This document shows positions 22,417 through 33,335 of a DNA stretch of 64,000 nucleotides, in pieces. Made by a program: the position numbers and the translations under genes. Origin of the DNA: Hydractinia symbiolongicarpus (lineage: Eukaryota > Cnidaria > Hydrozoa > Anthoathecata > Hydractiniidae). Below the pieces are notes generated by a model, which saw only the letters and a program-made list of their open reading frames with translations, was not told where the DNA came from and searched no databases. How positions within the stretch are numbered: the stretch's first letter is position 1; each line of letters opens with the position of its first letter. The stretch spans positions 18,492,001-18,556,000 of the forward strand of contig NC_079880.1 in assembly GCF_029227915.1 (NCBI RefSeq). Direction: 5' to 3'.

Positions 22417-25030
22417 AAAAGGGGTTTCAGGATCTAACTTTATATAAAGAGCCTCAGCCAAATGATCATGGTCAAAAATTAAAGGGGGTTTCTACCTGTG
22501 TTTAGTTAAATGCTTGTAAAAGTGAAAATAAACAGGTTACATTTAAAATTAAATGCTTTAGAAAAAGTTGTATAATTTATGAACTAATATAAAAAAGAAC
22601 CAACTTAAATGTGTTACTATGTATAGAGATATAACTTTTTACTTTATGTGAAAAAAAGCAGGTTACATGCATGCCGGGTTACGCTTAGGTTACTATTTAA
22701 AACACTTGTAAAATTACTTCGAGAAATGGTTAAAAGATAGAACTTTATATTTATCTTCTCAAAGATACAAATTTTGAAATAAGTGAAGTTAAATGGGTTA
22801 CCTTAATGTTCCAGGGGAGTAAAACAGAGTTACAAGCCCTAACAATGCCACAAAATAAGGTTGAATGTAGTTTTGTATATACTAATTTTGTTTTGTACTT
22901 TTTATGTACTTGCTTTAAGTTTAAAGTGAAATTGAGAAAACTGTGAAATTACCTGTGTTACATCATTTTTGTTTCTGTTCTAGTTGGTAAGTACATAAAT
23001 TATTAGAATAATTGCTTTTTAAAATTTTTAATGCCTGTAAGGTTACTTTGAGAAATGGTTTACTTTATATTTATCTTCTTACAGGTACAAATTTTGAAAT
23101 AAGTGAAATTAAATGGGTTATACTAACATTCTGGGTGAGTAAAACAGAGTTACAAGCCATAATTGCTTTTTTTCTAATTTTTACATTAAAATTCCAAACT
23201 TCAAATTCCATTTCCTCAAACAAAAACAAAATGGGTTAGATGTTTGAACCAAAACTTATGACATTGCATTGCAATGTTTGCTACCATTATGTTTTACCTA
23301 GTCTTTTTTATCAAACCATGTGCTACAAAGTTTCAAAATATAAACTCAAAACGTTTTGGTAACTCTTTCTAGGTAAAAACTAATATAAAGTCATGGCTTA
23401 TCAATGTGACAAATGCAAAAAGACCTAAAACACCGACAACATCTATACAGGCATAAGCTGAGTTGTGAACAAGTTTTTCTGTAGAAAGTGTAGTAAGACT
23501 TTTACCAGAAAAGATTTATTGAAGTCACATAATTCCAAGTGCAAAGGCAAGATGGAGAAGAAATGTCAAGTATGTGGAAAAGAATTTAACTACCAATGGT
23601 TTCTTAATAGACATGTGAAGATGCATGAAGGAGATACTGAAACATTTTGTGGCAAAAGTTATAAGAGAAGTTCATTGGTAGACAGATCTAGCAATTCCAT
23701 TGAATACGATGTTCAATTTGGCTTTGAAGAGTTTGGCTTCAGGGCAGTTGGCTTTTATTTAAGTTAGTAGAACAGATGAAAGTATTGAGGTACCTTTCCA
23801 GAAGTTTTTAGAAAGTATTTAAGTTTCTCCCATTTAGCTTGTTTTAGTATAGAGTAAGACTTCAGGATTTTTTAGGACTGACTTTCACACAGAAAAAGAT
23901 TTGTCTTCTTAAACATAGGTTTATACTGATCACAAATGAAGAGTCTACTGTAGAGTGTGATACCATTGATGACTGTGGGTTAAAAAATTTCTGCAGGGCA
24001 ACCATACTTAAAGGGTCGCTTTTTAGAGAAATTTGGAAAATCTAGTGATGGCCTGAAGTTTAAAATTGAAAGCTAAAGGCACACATTCTTTTTCAAAGAA
24101 AGTGTGGTTTACACTCTTGGTAATTTTAAACAATCTGTTGGAAACTTTCACACAATTTCAGATGCTGACTATTGTGACATTTTGTGGTATGTTGAGCATT
24201 TTGGTGTATCACCAATTTGATTTAGATTTTAGATTTGCTAGTTTATTTCCAAACTTCCATATTTAGTTTTTAATAACTATACTATGGTTTACGAGCAACA
24301 TTTGTTTTCTTCTTTATTTTTAGAGCAACATCTTGCTTCTACTTTATAACCCAGATTTTTTCACGTAATGAAAAAAGTATTAGTTTGTTGATAAAAGTCA
24401 TAGCTTGCATTTGCATATAAGAAAGTTTACTATCAAAATATGCTCTTTGAAAGACTTTGTAAATTTCAGCAAAAAAAGCCATTCTAGGAAGTTTTTGACA
24501 ATGCTTTGTGTAACCCATTTACCCTCACAAATCAGTATAACTTTAATGCAAATTGTAATTTAATTCACCTTTTTACTTAATCAAGTTGGATGTAAGCTTT
24601 TTAGGGTTACTTTAAAACTTAAATTTCGATGTAACCTGTTAATTTTCACTCAAATGATCACTTTGAACTACTAGAGGTAAAATTGATACTACTACAATGA
24701 AAAAAAGTCTAAGTTTGACTATTTAAAAACTCTTGCAACCCTAAAATAAGGTAACCCACAAATTTTCACTTTTCTTCAGTGAAATCCTTTCACATTTTTA
24801 TAACAAGATGTACCCTATAACCCTTTGGTCATTTAAACTAGTCTTCCGTCTTGTAACATTAAGGTTAAATATTCAGGGTTACTTTTAATGGTAGCTGATA
24901 TTTTCTTCTGTAACCTATTTATTTTTACTAAGTTGTAAACTACTAGAATAAAAGATAATAGCAGTGTACACTATTGCTGAAACTTTCAGCTTTCTAGGAC
25001 CTAGTAACCTAAAGTTCTTCACTTTTTTAG
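22417..25030. mobile_element. Transposon-like region dense in GGTTAC/GTAACC motifs
   Basis: GGTTAC or its complement recurs at least fifteen times, mostly as GGTTAC left of 23.2 kb and in both orientations right of 24.5 kb. Two diverged direct copies of about 120 bp lie at about 22712-22841 and 23045-23160 (both include AAATTTTGAAATAAGTGAA and AGTAAAACAGAGTTACAAGC). A decayed zinc-finger ORF sits between the two motif-rich flanks. I could not define terminal inverted repeats or target duplications, so class and limits are uncertain. Confidence 0.4.
23394..23770 (+). pseudogene. Decayed C2H2 zinc-finger ORF
   Basis: It opens MAYQCDKCKKT then hits a stop; after a frame change it continues FFCRKCSKTFTRKDLLKSH and KKCQVCGKEFNYQWFLNRH. 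That gives one broken and two complete C2H2 fingers (C-x2-C...H spacing), then a short unrelated tail ending at 23767. The stop and the shift between the first and second finger mark it as broken. It lies at the centre of the GGTTAC-rich region, so it may be the DNA-binding part of a transposon protein rather than a host gene. Confidence 0.6.
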
Positions 25031-25184
25031 AAAATCCATCGAAATTTAATTTTTTTTTTGATGGCACAGTAGTTTAGATCATAATCAAATGTGAGAATAA
25101 CGAAAATAATAAGTACAAAAACTGCAGTTTTTATTGATTTTCTGTTTATATATACATAATTTCTATGCACTGGTCCATTTTAAA

Positions 25185-25285
25185 AAAAATAGAAAAACTA
25201 AAATTTTTGGAGACAAATTTTGGACAGAAAAATTTTCAGACAAAAAAAATCCGAAAGTTTTTCTGTCCGAAAATTTTCGTTTTTA
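25185..25285. repeat. Imperfect foldback of about 40-bp arms
   Basis: GGACAGAAAAATTTTCAGAC on the left pairs imperfectly with TCTGTCCGAAAATTTTCG on the right. AT-rich; no ORF and no clear target duplication. Confidence 0.4.
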
Positions 25286-26020
25286 TTGTACCTCTGCTTG
25301 CAAATTGTACCACTGCAGATTCCATTGGTCAAGAGCATCTGTGATACATCAGTGGTTAGGATTTAACTTTAGTTTTAATCAATAATCTTTAAAATAAGCC
25401 ACAATAGGGTGGCAAATAGCTGGGTGCAAGGTAAATGTTTTTCATAAAAAAGTCAGATGTCATGATCAGTTGGGATCTAGGTTAGGTCAACTATTTACCT
25501 GCTGATATTGCGACTGTCGAGCTTTCTTAGGCTGAAGGAACTGATAACTCAGAATACTGTTGTCTGCATCACAAAAGTACCATTAGGAAATTTTCATTAT
25601 TTATTATTTTGCCTCTGCACTTGTGTTACCATGCAAAATGGTGTTTAAAGGTTATTTTAAAAAACCCTGACCCTTGCATTACATCTGTTATAGCACACGT
25701 CAAGAAGCTATTTTCCTGGTGATCACTGCACTGCAAAACCACATTGTCTGGTTCAGTAAGCCAAGTAAAAAAAACACTTTTTTTAAAGTATGCGAGATTT
25801 GAGCAGGGTTATAATTGGTCAGTATTTTATCAAAATAGAGAAAAATAAAGTAAAATGTTGGTGCTAGGGTGTAGTGTGCCTCAAATTTTACCTTTTTGGA
25901 AAAGTAGGACAATAATACATTTTTTAAAATAATGAACTTTTTCACGTGGTGGTAACTGCGATCTATGATGGCCCTTATGGATCACTTTTATTCTTGATAA
26001 AAACACTTTTTTCCTCAGTC
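25286..26020. other. No gene seen
   Basis: AT-rich sequence without supported exons or repeats. Confidence 0.4.
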
Positions 26021-26027
26021 AAAACAA

Positions 26028-26727
26028 CAGCCTTCGAATTTCGCTTCGGCACTCGGCAATTGCCGAAGTATTAGCAGTTATAAGGCTTTCGCTCCGGCAA
26101 TAATATTGCCGAAGAAAAACTCGATTGTTGACTGTTGTAGTTTCCCTTTTTTTTATGAATATTCATATTATCCATACTCCTAGATTTCATCAAACAGATA
26201 TCGCCACAATCACACAAATAACTTTCTACTGCCCACTAAATAAAAAACATTTAGTCTCGATGCCCCCAGCTATTGAATTCTCTTTTAAGGGAGAATGTTG
26301 TAAAACCCTTAAACGACGTGAAGGTAGACGACACGATCCCTTCAACCAATTCACTGCACTGTGTTGACAAACTTAATGTTGGCCCGTAGTTTTATTCAGT
26401 TCAGCCTGCGGTTCAAAATAGTGGAGTGACCAAGTAAAGTTGTATTATCGTTCCCAAGAAAAACAAAAACATCAGGATTAACTCAGTTGAATTTGTTGAT
26501 GTTTGATACTCGTCAAGGCTTGGCATCATATTTATATTTTTTTCATTTTAAAAAGTGTCAAAGAAAGTGCCGAAGTCTGCCGAGGCAATTGACGAAGGTC
26601 TTCAGTACTTTTGACCATTGTCTTCGGCATTTTTTCTGCTGAAGGACTGCCAAAGTGATTTTGAAAAATTGCGAAGTTACTTCGGTATTTATTTGCCGAA
26701 GCAAATATATATGAAATTCGAAGACTG
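26028..26727. mobile_element. MITE with CAG-type termini (hAT-like)
   Basis: The ends are CAGCCTTCGAATTTC at 26028 and, on the other strand, CAGTCTTCGAATTTC from 26727, a 15-bp terminal inverted repeat with one mismatch. AAACAA flanks both sides (26022-26027 and 26728-26733), which may be part of a longer duplication. GCCGAAG/CTTCGGC motifs recur near both ends, and the 700-bp interior has no transposase-like ORF. CAG...CTG termini suggest hAT, but the clear duplication is six bases rather than eight. Confidence 0.6.
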
Positions 26728-26735
26728 AAACAATT

Positions 26736-27601
26736 GGTTCTTTCCTCAGAAATCTTCTTTCCTGTTCAAAGCACTTCTCTTCCAAAGTGAAAAACACTCT
26801 CTTCCATAAACTCTAAAAAATCTTAGCCCAAATTCTGGTCTGGAATATTGATTAAGCTGGACTTTGATAACAAACACTAGGCTTTTCGATATATAATAGA
26901 TGACGGAGAAAATTCCTGTAGACAAGGGTGAATAATTGACATACTAGTTCCCAACCATGAAAAAGATCAAGTGGTGTTATCAATTAATAAATCTCCAAAA
27001 AAATTAATGGTAGTGGACCATAAACTGGTATTTCGTTTTTTAATAAGAATACAAAATTCTAACCTGGCTGTTCATTATTCTTTATTCTATTGTTCTAAAC
27101 AAAAGACTAATTGTAAACCTAAATCTCACTCCCATATTCTATAAAGCACATTCTTTAAAAAGAAAAAGCATGTTGTACTTTTTTAGTGGACACTATCATG
27201 ATTTTGAGGACTTTCTTTTGCCATTTATTGGCAAAATCTATTGATAAATAAAACCATGCAGTAACTACTTTGCTACTGATCTGAATTGATTTGTGATATG
27301 ATTTTATTCATATGCACATGCACTAGGACCTGCTACAAGCTGTTGGTAAAGTAAAGAGGAAGTCCGGTAAATTTTTAAAATTTATAAAATCACAATATTA
27401 CATGTCTGTATAACAGCCAAAATATTTTTTTCAGCTGCAAGGTTCTAAAAGTCATGAAAAAAGCAATTTTCCCTCATACCATTTCTACTTTCACTTCATG
27501 ATATTTTTCCGCAACGAGTAGTCTGGACACTAATATTCTTCTGACATCATTCGTGACAACACATTACTTCATTGCAGTAGTAAACTTATCTTGAAGTAGT
27601 T
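26736..27601. other. No gene seen
   Basis: AT-rich flank upstream of the P2X7-like ORF; no motif stands out. Confidence 0.35.
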
Positions 27602-28185
27602 ATGTCATCTTCCTCTTCTGATGTAAGCGATGGTGAATTTAATGAAGATGAAGAATTTGGTTTATTTCCTTTCATGTTCGAACGGGAACAGAGTCAAAGT
27701 GAAGTGGCTGCAGCTTTAGAAAACAACGTTGGTGCAGAAAACTGCAATGTTGAAGCTGGAAATTGTGTTGGAAATGTTGAGTGGTGCCAGTGCAAAAAGG
27801 GTAAAACTATGGTCACTGAAGCGGAAAGTTTATGTTGTTGTGATAAAAATGATATTCCGGACGGTCATTTTCAAAGTTTCTGTTGAATAAAATATCTTCT
27901 TATCGTGTATTTTACTTCCTTGTTTGTTACATTACTTGTTTGTTACATTGTTGATATACACACTGGGGTAAGCCCTTTTAAAGATCTTTTTTCTTTTTTC
28001 GCTTAGGTCATAGGTGTGTTACAAATTCGAATGAATTCAAAATGGTTTGTTTGCCTGAACCCGTGCTATGGACAGCACTAGGTGCTATTCACAACATGAG
28101 AGGGATTCATCATAAACTGTGCAACAGATCATATCGGTTTGCTGCTTATAAACAATATGGTGGGTGTATAGAAGACTGGGCATAG
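27602..28185 (+). CDS. P2RX7_C-like cytoplasmic-domain protein (about 146 aa), possibly truncated
   Basis: Proposed exons are 27602-27863 and 28007-28185, phase 1, joining to 147 codons. An acidic, Ser-rich start (MSSSSSDVSDGEFNEDEEF) is followed by the cysteine-rich block EWCQCKKGKTM...ESLCCCDKND and then CVTNSNEFKMVCLPEPVL and NRSYRFAAYKQYGG. These match the zinc-binding C-terminal ballast domain of P2X7 receptors, which in many invertebrates occurs without a channel. The family usually continues with a Trp-rich stretch and a VxPxC motif. Here it stops at EDWA, so the copy is shortened. The donor (GACG/GTCATT) is weak; without splicing the first exon would end GHFQSFC. Whether it is a gene or part of a repetitive element is open, given the neighbouring decayed ORF. 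Confidence 0.55.
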
Positions 28186-28446
28186 GTTATCGAAAACCTA
28201 TACCATTATGTGTTGTGTGGGTAATCCATAATGAATACCTGCAGCCCAATGGGGTATAAGTGCCATACATAGAGTCAGGAATGGATTTGGACAAATAAAA
28301 TATAAGAACATGTACAATTGTAAAGATGATGAATGAAATTTTTACAATATATGTTTTTAAAATATAACAAATCTCCCCCGGAATTGTAAAATAAGCGTTT
28401 CCTGATGTAATGCTAAATCTCATTTCTAAACCAGGGGGGGTTACTT

Positions 28447-28910
28447 TTAGGTGAATTTTGAACGCATATTCCAGAGAACAACTTCCTTCCAAGGGTTTAT
28501 TTTTAATGCCATATTTGTGGGTGTCTCAGGCAACTTAAAAAATTTAGGACCTTTAATTTTTTGAACCAAACCAAACACTTTCTTCATCAAGTTGTATTTC
28601 TTTTCTTTCGGATTCATTACCTTTTTTGCCACCCACTCCTTCATAATTTTGGTGAAAATGAACTTCAACCTCCCATCGGATGTAGTGGCTTGTTGTCGTT
28701 CTACACCCGAGTTGTGGTCAAGCACAGCTAGTTGCGTCCTAGCAACCATCCCAGCGTATGAGTACTTGAATGGTAAACCTTGAGCTGTCCAGTGTGCTTG
28801 AAATCAGCTACGTATTTAAAATCGTTTAGTAGCTGTTTTTCATTAACAATTTTCTCCCGGGCGATGTAAGCAGGGTTTTCTTCGGTTAACCACTACTTCT
28901 GAGCTTATTG
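28447..28910 (-). pseudogene. Decayed repetitive-family ORF (RTQLAVLDHN motif)
   Basis: On the minus strand, WLTEENPAYIAREKIV and FKHTGQLKVYHS are in one frame. After a frame change, SYAGMVARTQLAVLDHNSGV and EWVAKKVMNPKEKKYN follow, ending RSKFT and a stop at 28447. I recall this motif set from multicopy uncharacterised proteins of cnidarians and fish, often near P2RX7_C-like segments. At least one frameshift (near 28760) makes this copy non-functional. It converges on the P2X7-like ORF from the other side. Confidence 0.5.
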
Positions 28911-31600
28911 TAGCAGGGTAAGTTCTTCATGATATAGTGTATTATTTACCCAATAATATACCCCACGGATACGCAGGTAGCGGCTTCGAGAATGAAAATA
29001 CCGTAGAATAGCGTTTGGTAATAATTTAAACTTTCTCACAGAGCCACAGATAAATAAAAAAAAATGTAGTTTTACCTCCTGGTTATTAATGGACAAAAAG
29101 ATCAAAAGACAGTTGTATTGAAGGTGAATAAAGTTCGCAACAAGCTTATTTACAAAAGAGATAATTTGAAAAGAAGTCAAGAAAAATTTAAGAAGTGCAA
29201 GAAATACCTTGACATTGCATTGAAAACATTTGGACGTGAAATGCATACCACAAAGAACGAAATTCGTGTCTGCTGGATATGGTGTATCTCGCTTTATAGC
29301 TGCTAGCTATTTCTTACGATGTTGTTTATTTTACATCAGCTACCGATTTTTTGGTGGACGAGTTTTAAGCACCACAAGTAACCATGATAACAGTAAAAAA
29401 CAATAGTATATTTATGACTTGTTTGAAGTGGTGTATTTGACAACTGAAGAATTGCGGCATGCAGAAAGCTGTTGTCATGAATACGTCAAAATAAACAATG
29501 GAGCCCAGACCTCCATGATAACAATAAAAATTTTGTGTCATTTAAAAAAAAAGTTGCAATCCTAAACTTTGATAGACATCTATATCATTTGTAATACAAA
29601 TTTTTAAAAAAATATTTTCAGAAATTATTCACACGATTTTTGATTTTTAAAAAAAAATTTGAAAAATGACTGGACTTCCCCTGTAATCCCTTGTTAGCCA
29701 GGTATACTTCCTGCGAAAAGTAAAAAAATATATATACAGACCATGTGTGTAAATTTGCAGACCAGATTTTTAAATTAAGTTGTAAAGAAAAAGTTTTGGA
29801 CCACGTGCAGAGAAGTGTTATGTTCAGAAAAGAAGTGTAAAAATACAGAAAAGGTGAGAATACAGAAGAAAACCGTTTAAATCATAGAAAAGAAGTGCTT
29901 TTAAATTGGAAGAGAAGTGAGCCATAGAGGCCATCGTAGGTAACTAGCTAAATGTATAGCTCCATGCGGGCGGCCTGGACGGTACAAACTGAGGTAGAAC
30001 TTCCTTCTGCCTTAGCTACAGGCTCAACTGTAACTCACGTGTTATTATCCACTCATTTGCTACGGCATAGTCAGTACAAACGGTTATGCTCATAAAAAAT
30101 AGTGCAGCTAGCTAGCTACAGTCAGTATCTCTGTTTTACCTTGGTTTGCGTGGAACTTTATCGTCGGCCATTTTGATTGTTGTATGTCTTCTACGGCCCA
30201 TCGTTTTTCTTTCGTTTTCGATTTTAAAGTGCAAGTAAAAGGTAGGGAGCTTAAAAAGTTTAAAAAAATTTTAAGGACAAATAATCTATTTAATAAATTG
30301 AAAAAAAGTTATTTTAAAAAATAGTACATTTATTGTATTTTTCTTTTTATAATTATTCTTTTCAACGCAATACTTGTAGGTAATAGAAATATTATTTCAA
30401 TAACTTAACCCTCCTGACGGATCCTTGATAGGAACGGTGGTCGTGGTAAACACTGAACAAGAACATGAAAATGTATTCTAATAAAAAAACACATAAAGAA
30501 AAGGAGCGTGACATTTTTCTGATCAGAAAGATATAGGCTAGCTATATCTATGTAAGTATAAGATTTATTATTTAATTCGAAAATTGCGCGAGCTTTAAAA
30601 TTCCTAGTAAAGAATATAATGGATGTAGCATGCATGCTGCCTAATGCTTAACACATTTCAAAGCAATTTTGGTTATGTTAATGTAAGGTAGTAGCAAGTG
30701 CATTTTGCGCTCAGACGTTTCAAGAACTATGCTGAATACACCTTTACGATAATTCAATTGTACATGCGTTCCTACGGCTCTCCATCGTTTTACAATATCG
30801 GAAAAAAGGAGGTAAAAATCGTGTTTTTATAAGAGTTTGTTAGGGACGAAAGCGTGTTTTCTCCAGTTTTTTAACTTCAGTCGTATCAATTTCTTTCAAA
30901 TTTTTAGGAAACGTTAATAATAATAAGATACAACTTATGTGTACTTTTCATTAAAAACAAAAGGCGGCAAGAAAAGTTATCACGAAAAAACGTGTTTTCT
31001 CCTTAATAAACTCTTATAAAAGTGTGATGTTTACCTCCTCTTATCACAAAATAAGCTGTGATGGAGTGTTAGTCTTCCCGAATTATCGTAAAGGTGTATT
31101 ATGTCTTTCATTGAGAAATCACTTGGAAAAAGGATAGGAAAAGTATTCTGGGTTGAGTGAAGAAAATTATGAATATGACTGACAAATGGCTATCGTGTGT
31201 ATAAAATGCACAATTAAAATTCTTTAAATATATAATGAACTTTTTAATGTTGGTGCTTAAAGGCATGTTGGATGAAAAACTGATATTTAAGAGGCAGTGT
31301 CCATACTATAGTTACCATGAAAAACGTTCACCCACACCAGATACCTCAATGAATGGCAACTGCAAGACACAAGCATTTACAGTAGCTGTTACCTCTAGAT
31401 GTTATGTCACGTGTCTAGCTTAAATATACAAAACTTGGGTAAAATCATTCAAAATAATGGCCTATAATGGCATTGTTTTTAAAGTATTCCTCAAACAACA
31501 ACAAAAATTTAAAATGGAAAAGAAATTTGCAACCAAAGGAAGGAGGCATAAGAATGTCTGTTAAATAAAAAAAGTACTCAAACTACTATTTAGTCCATGA
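28911..31600. other. No supported gene
   Basis: One Lys-rich frame at 29118-29306 could be a fragment of something, but it has no recognisable domain and no supporting splice sites. The rest is AT-rich. Confidence 0.4.
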
Positions 31601-31921
31601 GTATAAGATCAAGATTTTTAGAGATAATTGTGGTAAATGTATTTAATAGATCTGTTGAAAATAAAGTTGAAGTGAACTCTGTTGTGACTATTGTGAAAAT
31701 TGGTACCAACTGAAATGTAAAATTATAAGTAATGAAATGTACGCCTTTCTGCAATATAATCAAATATGTTGTTTGTGTAAGTTCAACCAATGTTATGTAA
31801 AAGCAAAGTTTCAAAGGAATATACTCATATTCAACATGAAATCGAACAGAAGGTGACGGTACTAGAAAGCAAAGTAGAGGCTGTACAACAACTTGAAGAT
31901 CCTAAACATAATCGTTAACTA

Positions 31922-33335
31922 CAATACCGCCTGAATGTAATGTTACATGTACACGCATTTCACGCTGTCACGTAACGATGTCATGTTTACATAAAAAAAC
32001 TTTGTGTCTATTGTTATCACACGTATTTTGCATGTTTCTATTATTATCTATAGGTACATGTGTTAACAATAATATATACGAAAAACTTTTGTTCGAATTT
32101 AAGACATGCATGTTATTGTTTAAATGTGTTAACAATCACAAAATATCAACTATAATATTCGGGAATAATATTAACTCTCTTTTTACTGTGCTCAAAAGTT
32201 TTTTTGCAAGTGTTTTTTTCTTGTAGCGCTAAAAAGTTTTATTTATATACTCTCAGAAATATTTATTTTTTTCATCGCGCTTTTTAAGTAAATATTCAAT
32301 AAAAACTTTGTTCTTAAATTTCTAAAATGCAATCTAAAAAAGCATATCTACCGTCGCTTTTCGTTCTTAAGCTTTTAAAATGCAATCTAACGAAGCTTTT
32401 CTATAGCCGTTCGTCGTTTTTAAACTTTTAAAATGCGATCTAACAAAGCTTTTCTATCGCCCTTCTTCGTTCTTAAAATTTTAAAACCCGATCTAAAAAA
32501 GCATATCTATCGCCGCTTTTCGTTCTTAAGCTTTTAAAATGCAATCTAACAAAGCTTTTCTATCGCCGTTCGTCGTTTTTAAACTTTAAAATGCGATTTA
32601 AAAAAGCATATCTACCATCGCTTTGGTTCTTAAATTTTTAAAATGCGATCCAACGAAGCTTTTCTATTGCTGTTCTTCGTTCTTAAAAATTTTAAAACGC
32701 GATCTAAAAAAGCATATCTACCGCCGCTTCTTGTTCTTAAACTTATAAAATGCGATCTAACGAAGCTTTTCTATTGCCATAAAATGCGATCTAACGAAGC
32801 TTTTATCTATCTATTATCTATCTATTTTATCTATTTAGCTATTGCTGTTCTTCGTTCTTAAATTTTTAAAACGCGATTTAAAAAGCAATTCTATCGCCGC
32901 TTTTCGTTCTTAAAATTTTAAATCTCGTTGCATGTATAAACAAAACATATAACATTTCTTTCGTGTGCAGAACAATAACGTTCGCTTACGCGTTTACGAA
33001 ATAGGAGATACTTAACAAATAAATTCATGTGTGAATAAAAGATGTTCGTGTGCTGAAACAATAGAGACACGAAGGGTAATTAACTTTTTAAACATTTTTT
33101 TGTGTTAATCCCTTAGCAGCTGCGATAATTATAAAAAACAATAAGCCACACGAAAATTTCATGCGATCGTTAAACTTCACATGTGGGACACAAACTCTAT
33201 TGTTTTTGACATGCAAAACTAGATCATGTACTTAACAATGGATATATAATAAAAACGAAAATTCTGACGCTACCGAAAGCTCATGTAAAGGTGATAACTA
33301 TCATGCACATGTAACATTACATTCAGGCGGTACTG
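31922..33335. mobile_element. TA-flanked inverted-repeat element nested in the LINE
   Basis: The left end CAATACCGCCTGAATGTAAT at 31922 and the complement of the right end, CAGTACCGCCTGAATGTAAT from 33335, form a terminal inverted repeat of about 29 bp (through GTTACATGT) with one mismatch. TA flanks both ends (31920-31921 and 33336-33337), as in Tc1/mariner-type insertions. There is no transposase ORF. The middle is a minisatellite. LINE ORF1 sequence resumes on either side, so this element jumped into an existing LINE. Confidence 0.8.
32327..32935. repeat. Degenerate tandem array of about 62 bp units inside the nested element
   Basis: About ten units of the form AAAATGCGATCTAACGAAGC, TTTTCTATCGCCG and TTCGTTCTTAAA. 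Two alternating variants are visible (AACGAAGCTTTTCTA and AAAAAAGCATATCTACC). A short TCTATCTATTATCTATC run interrupts it at about 32803-32833. Confidence 0.8.
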
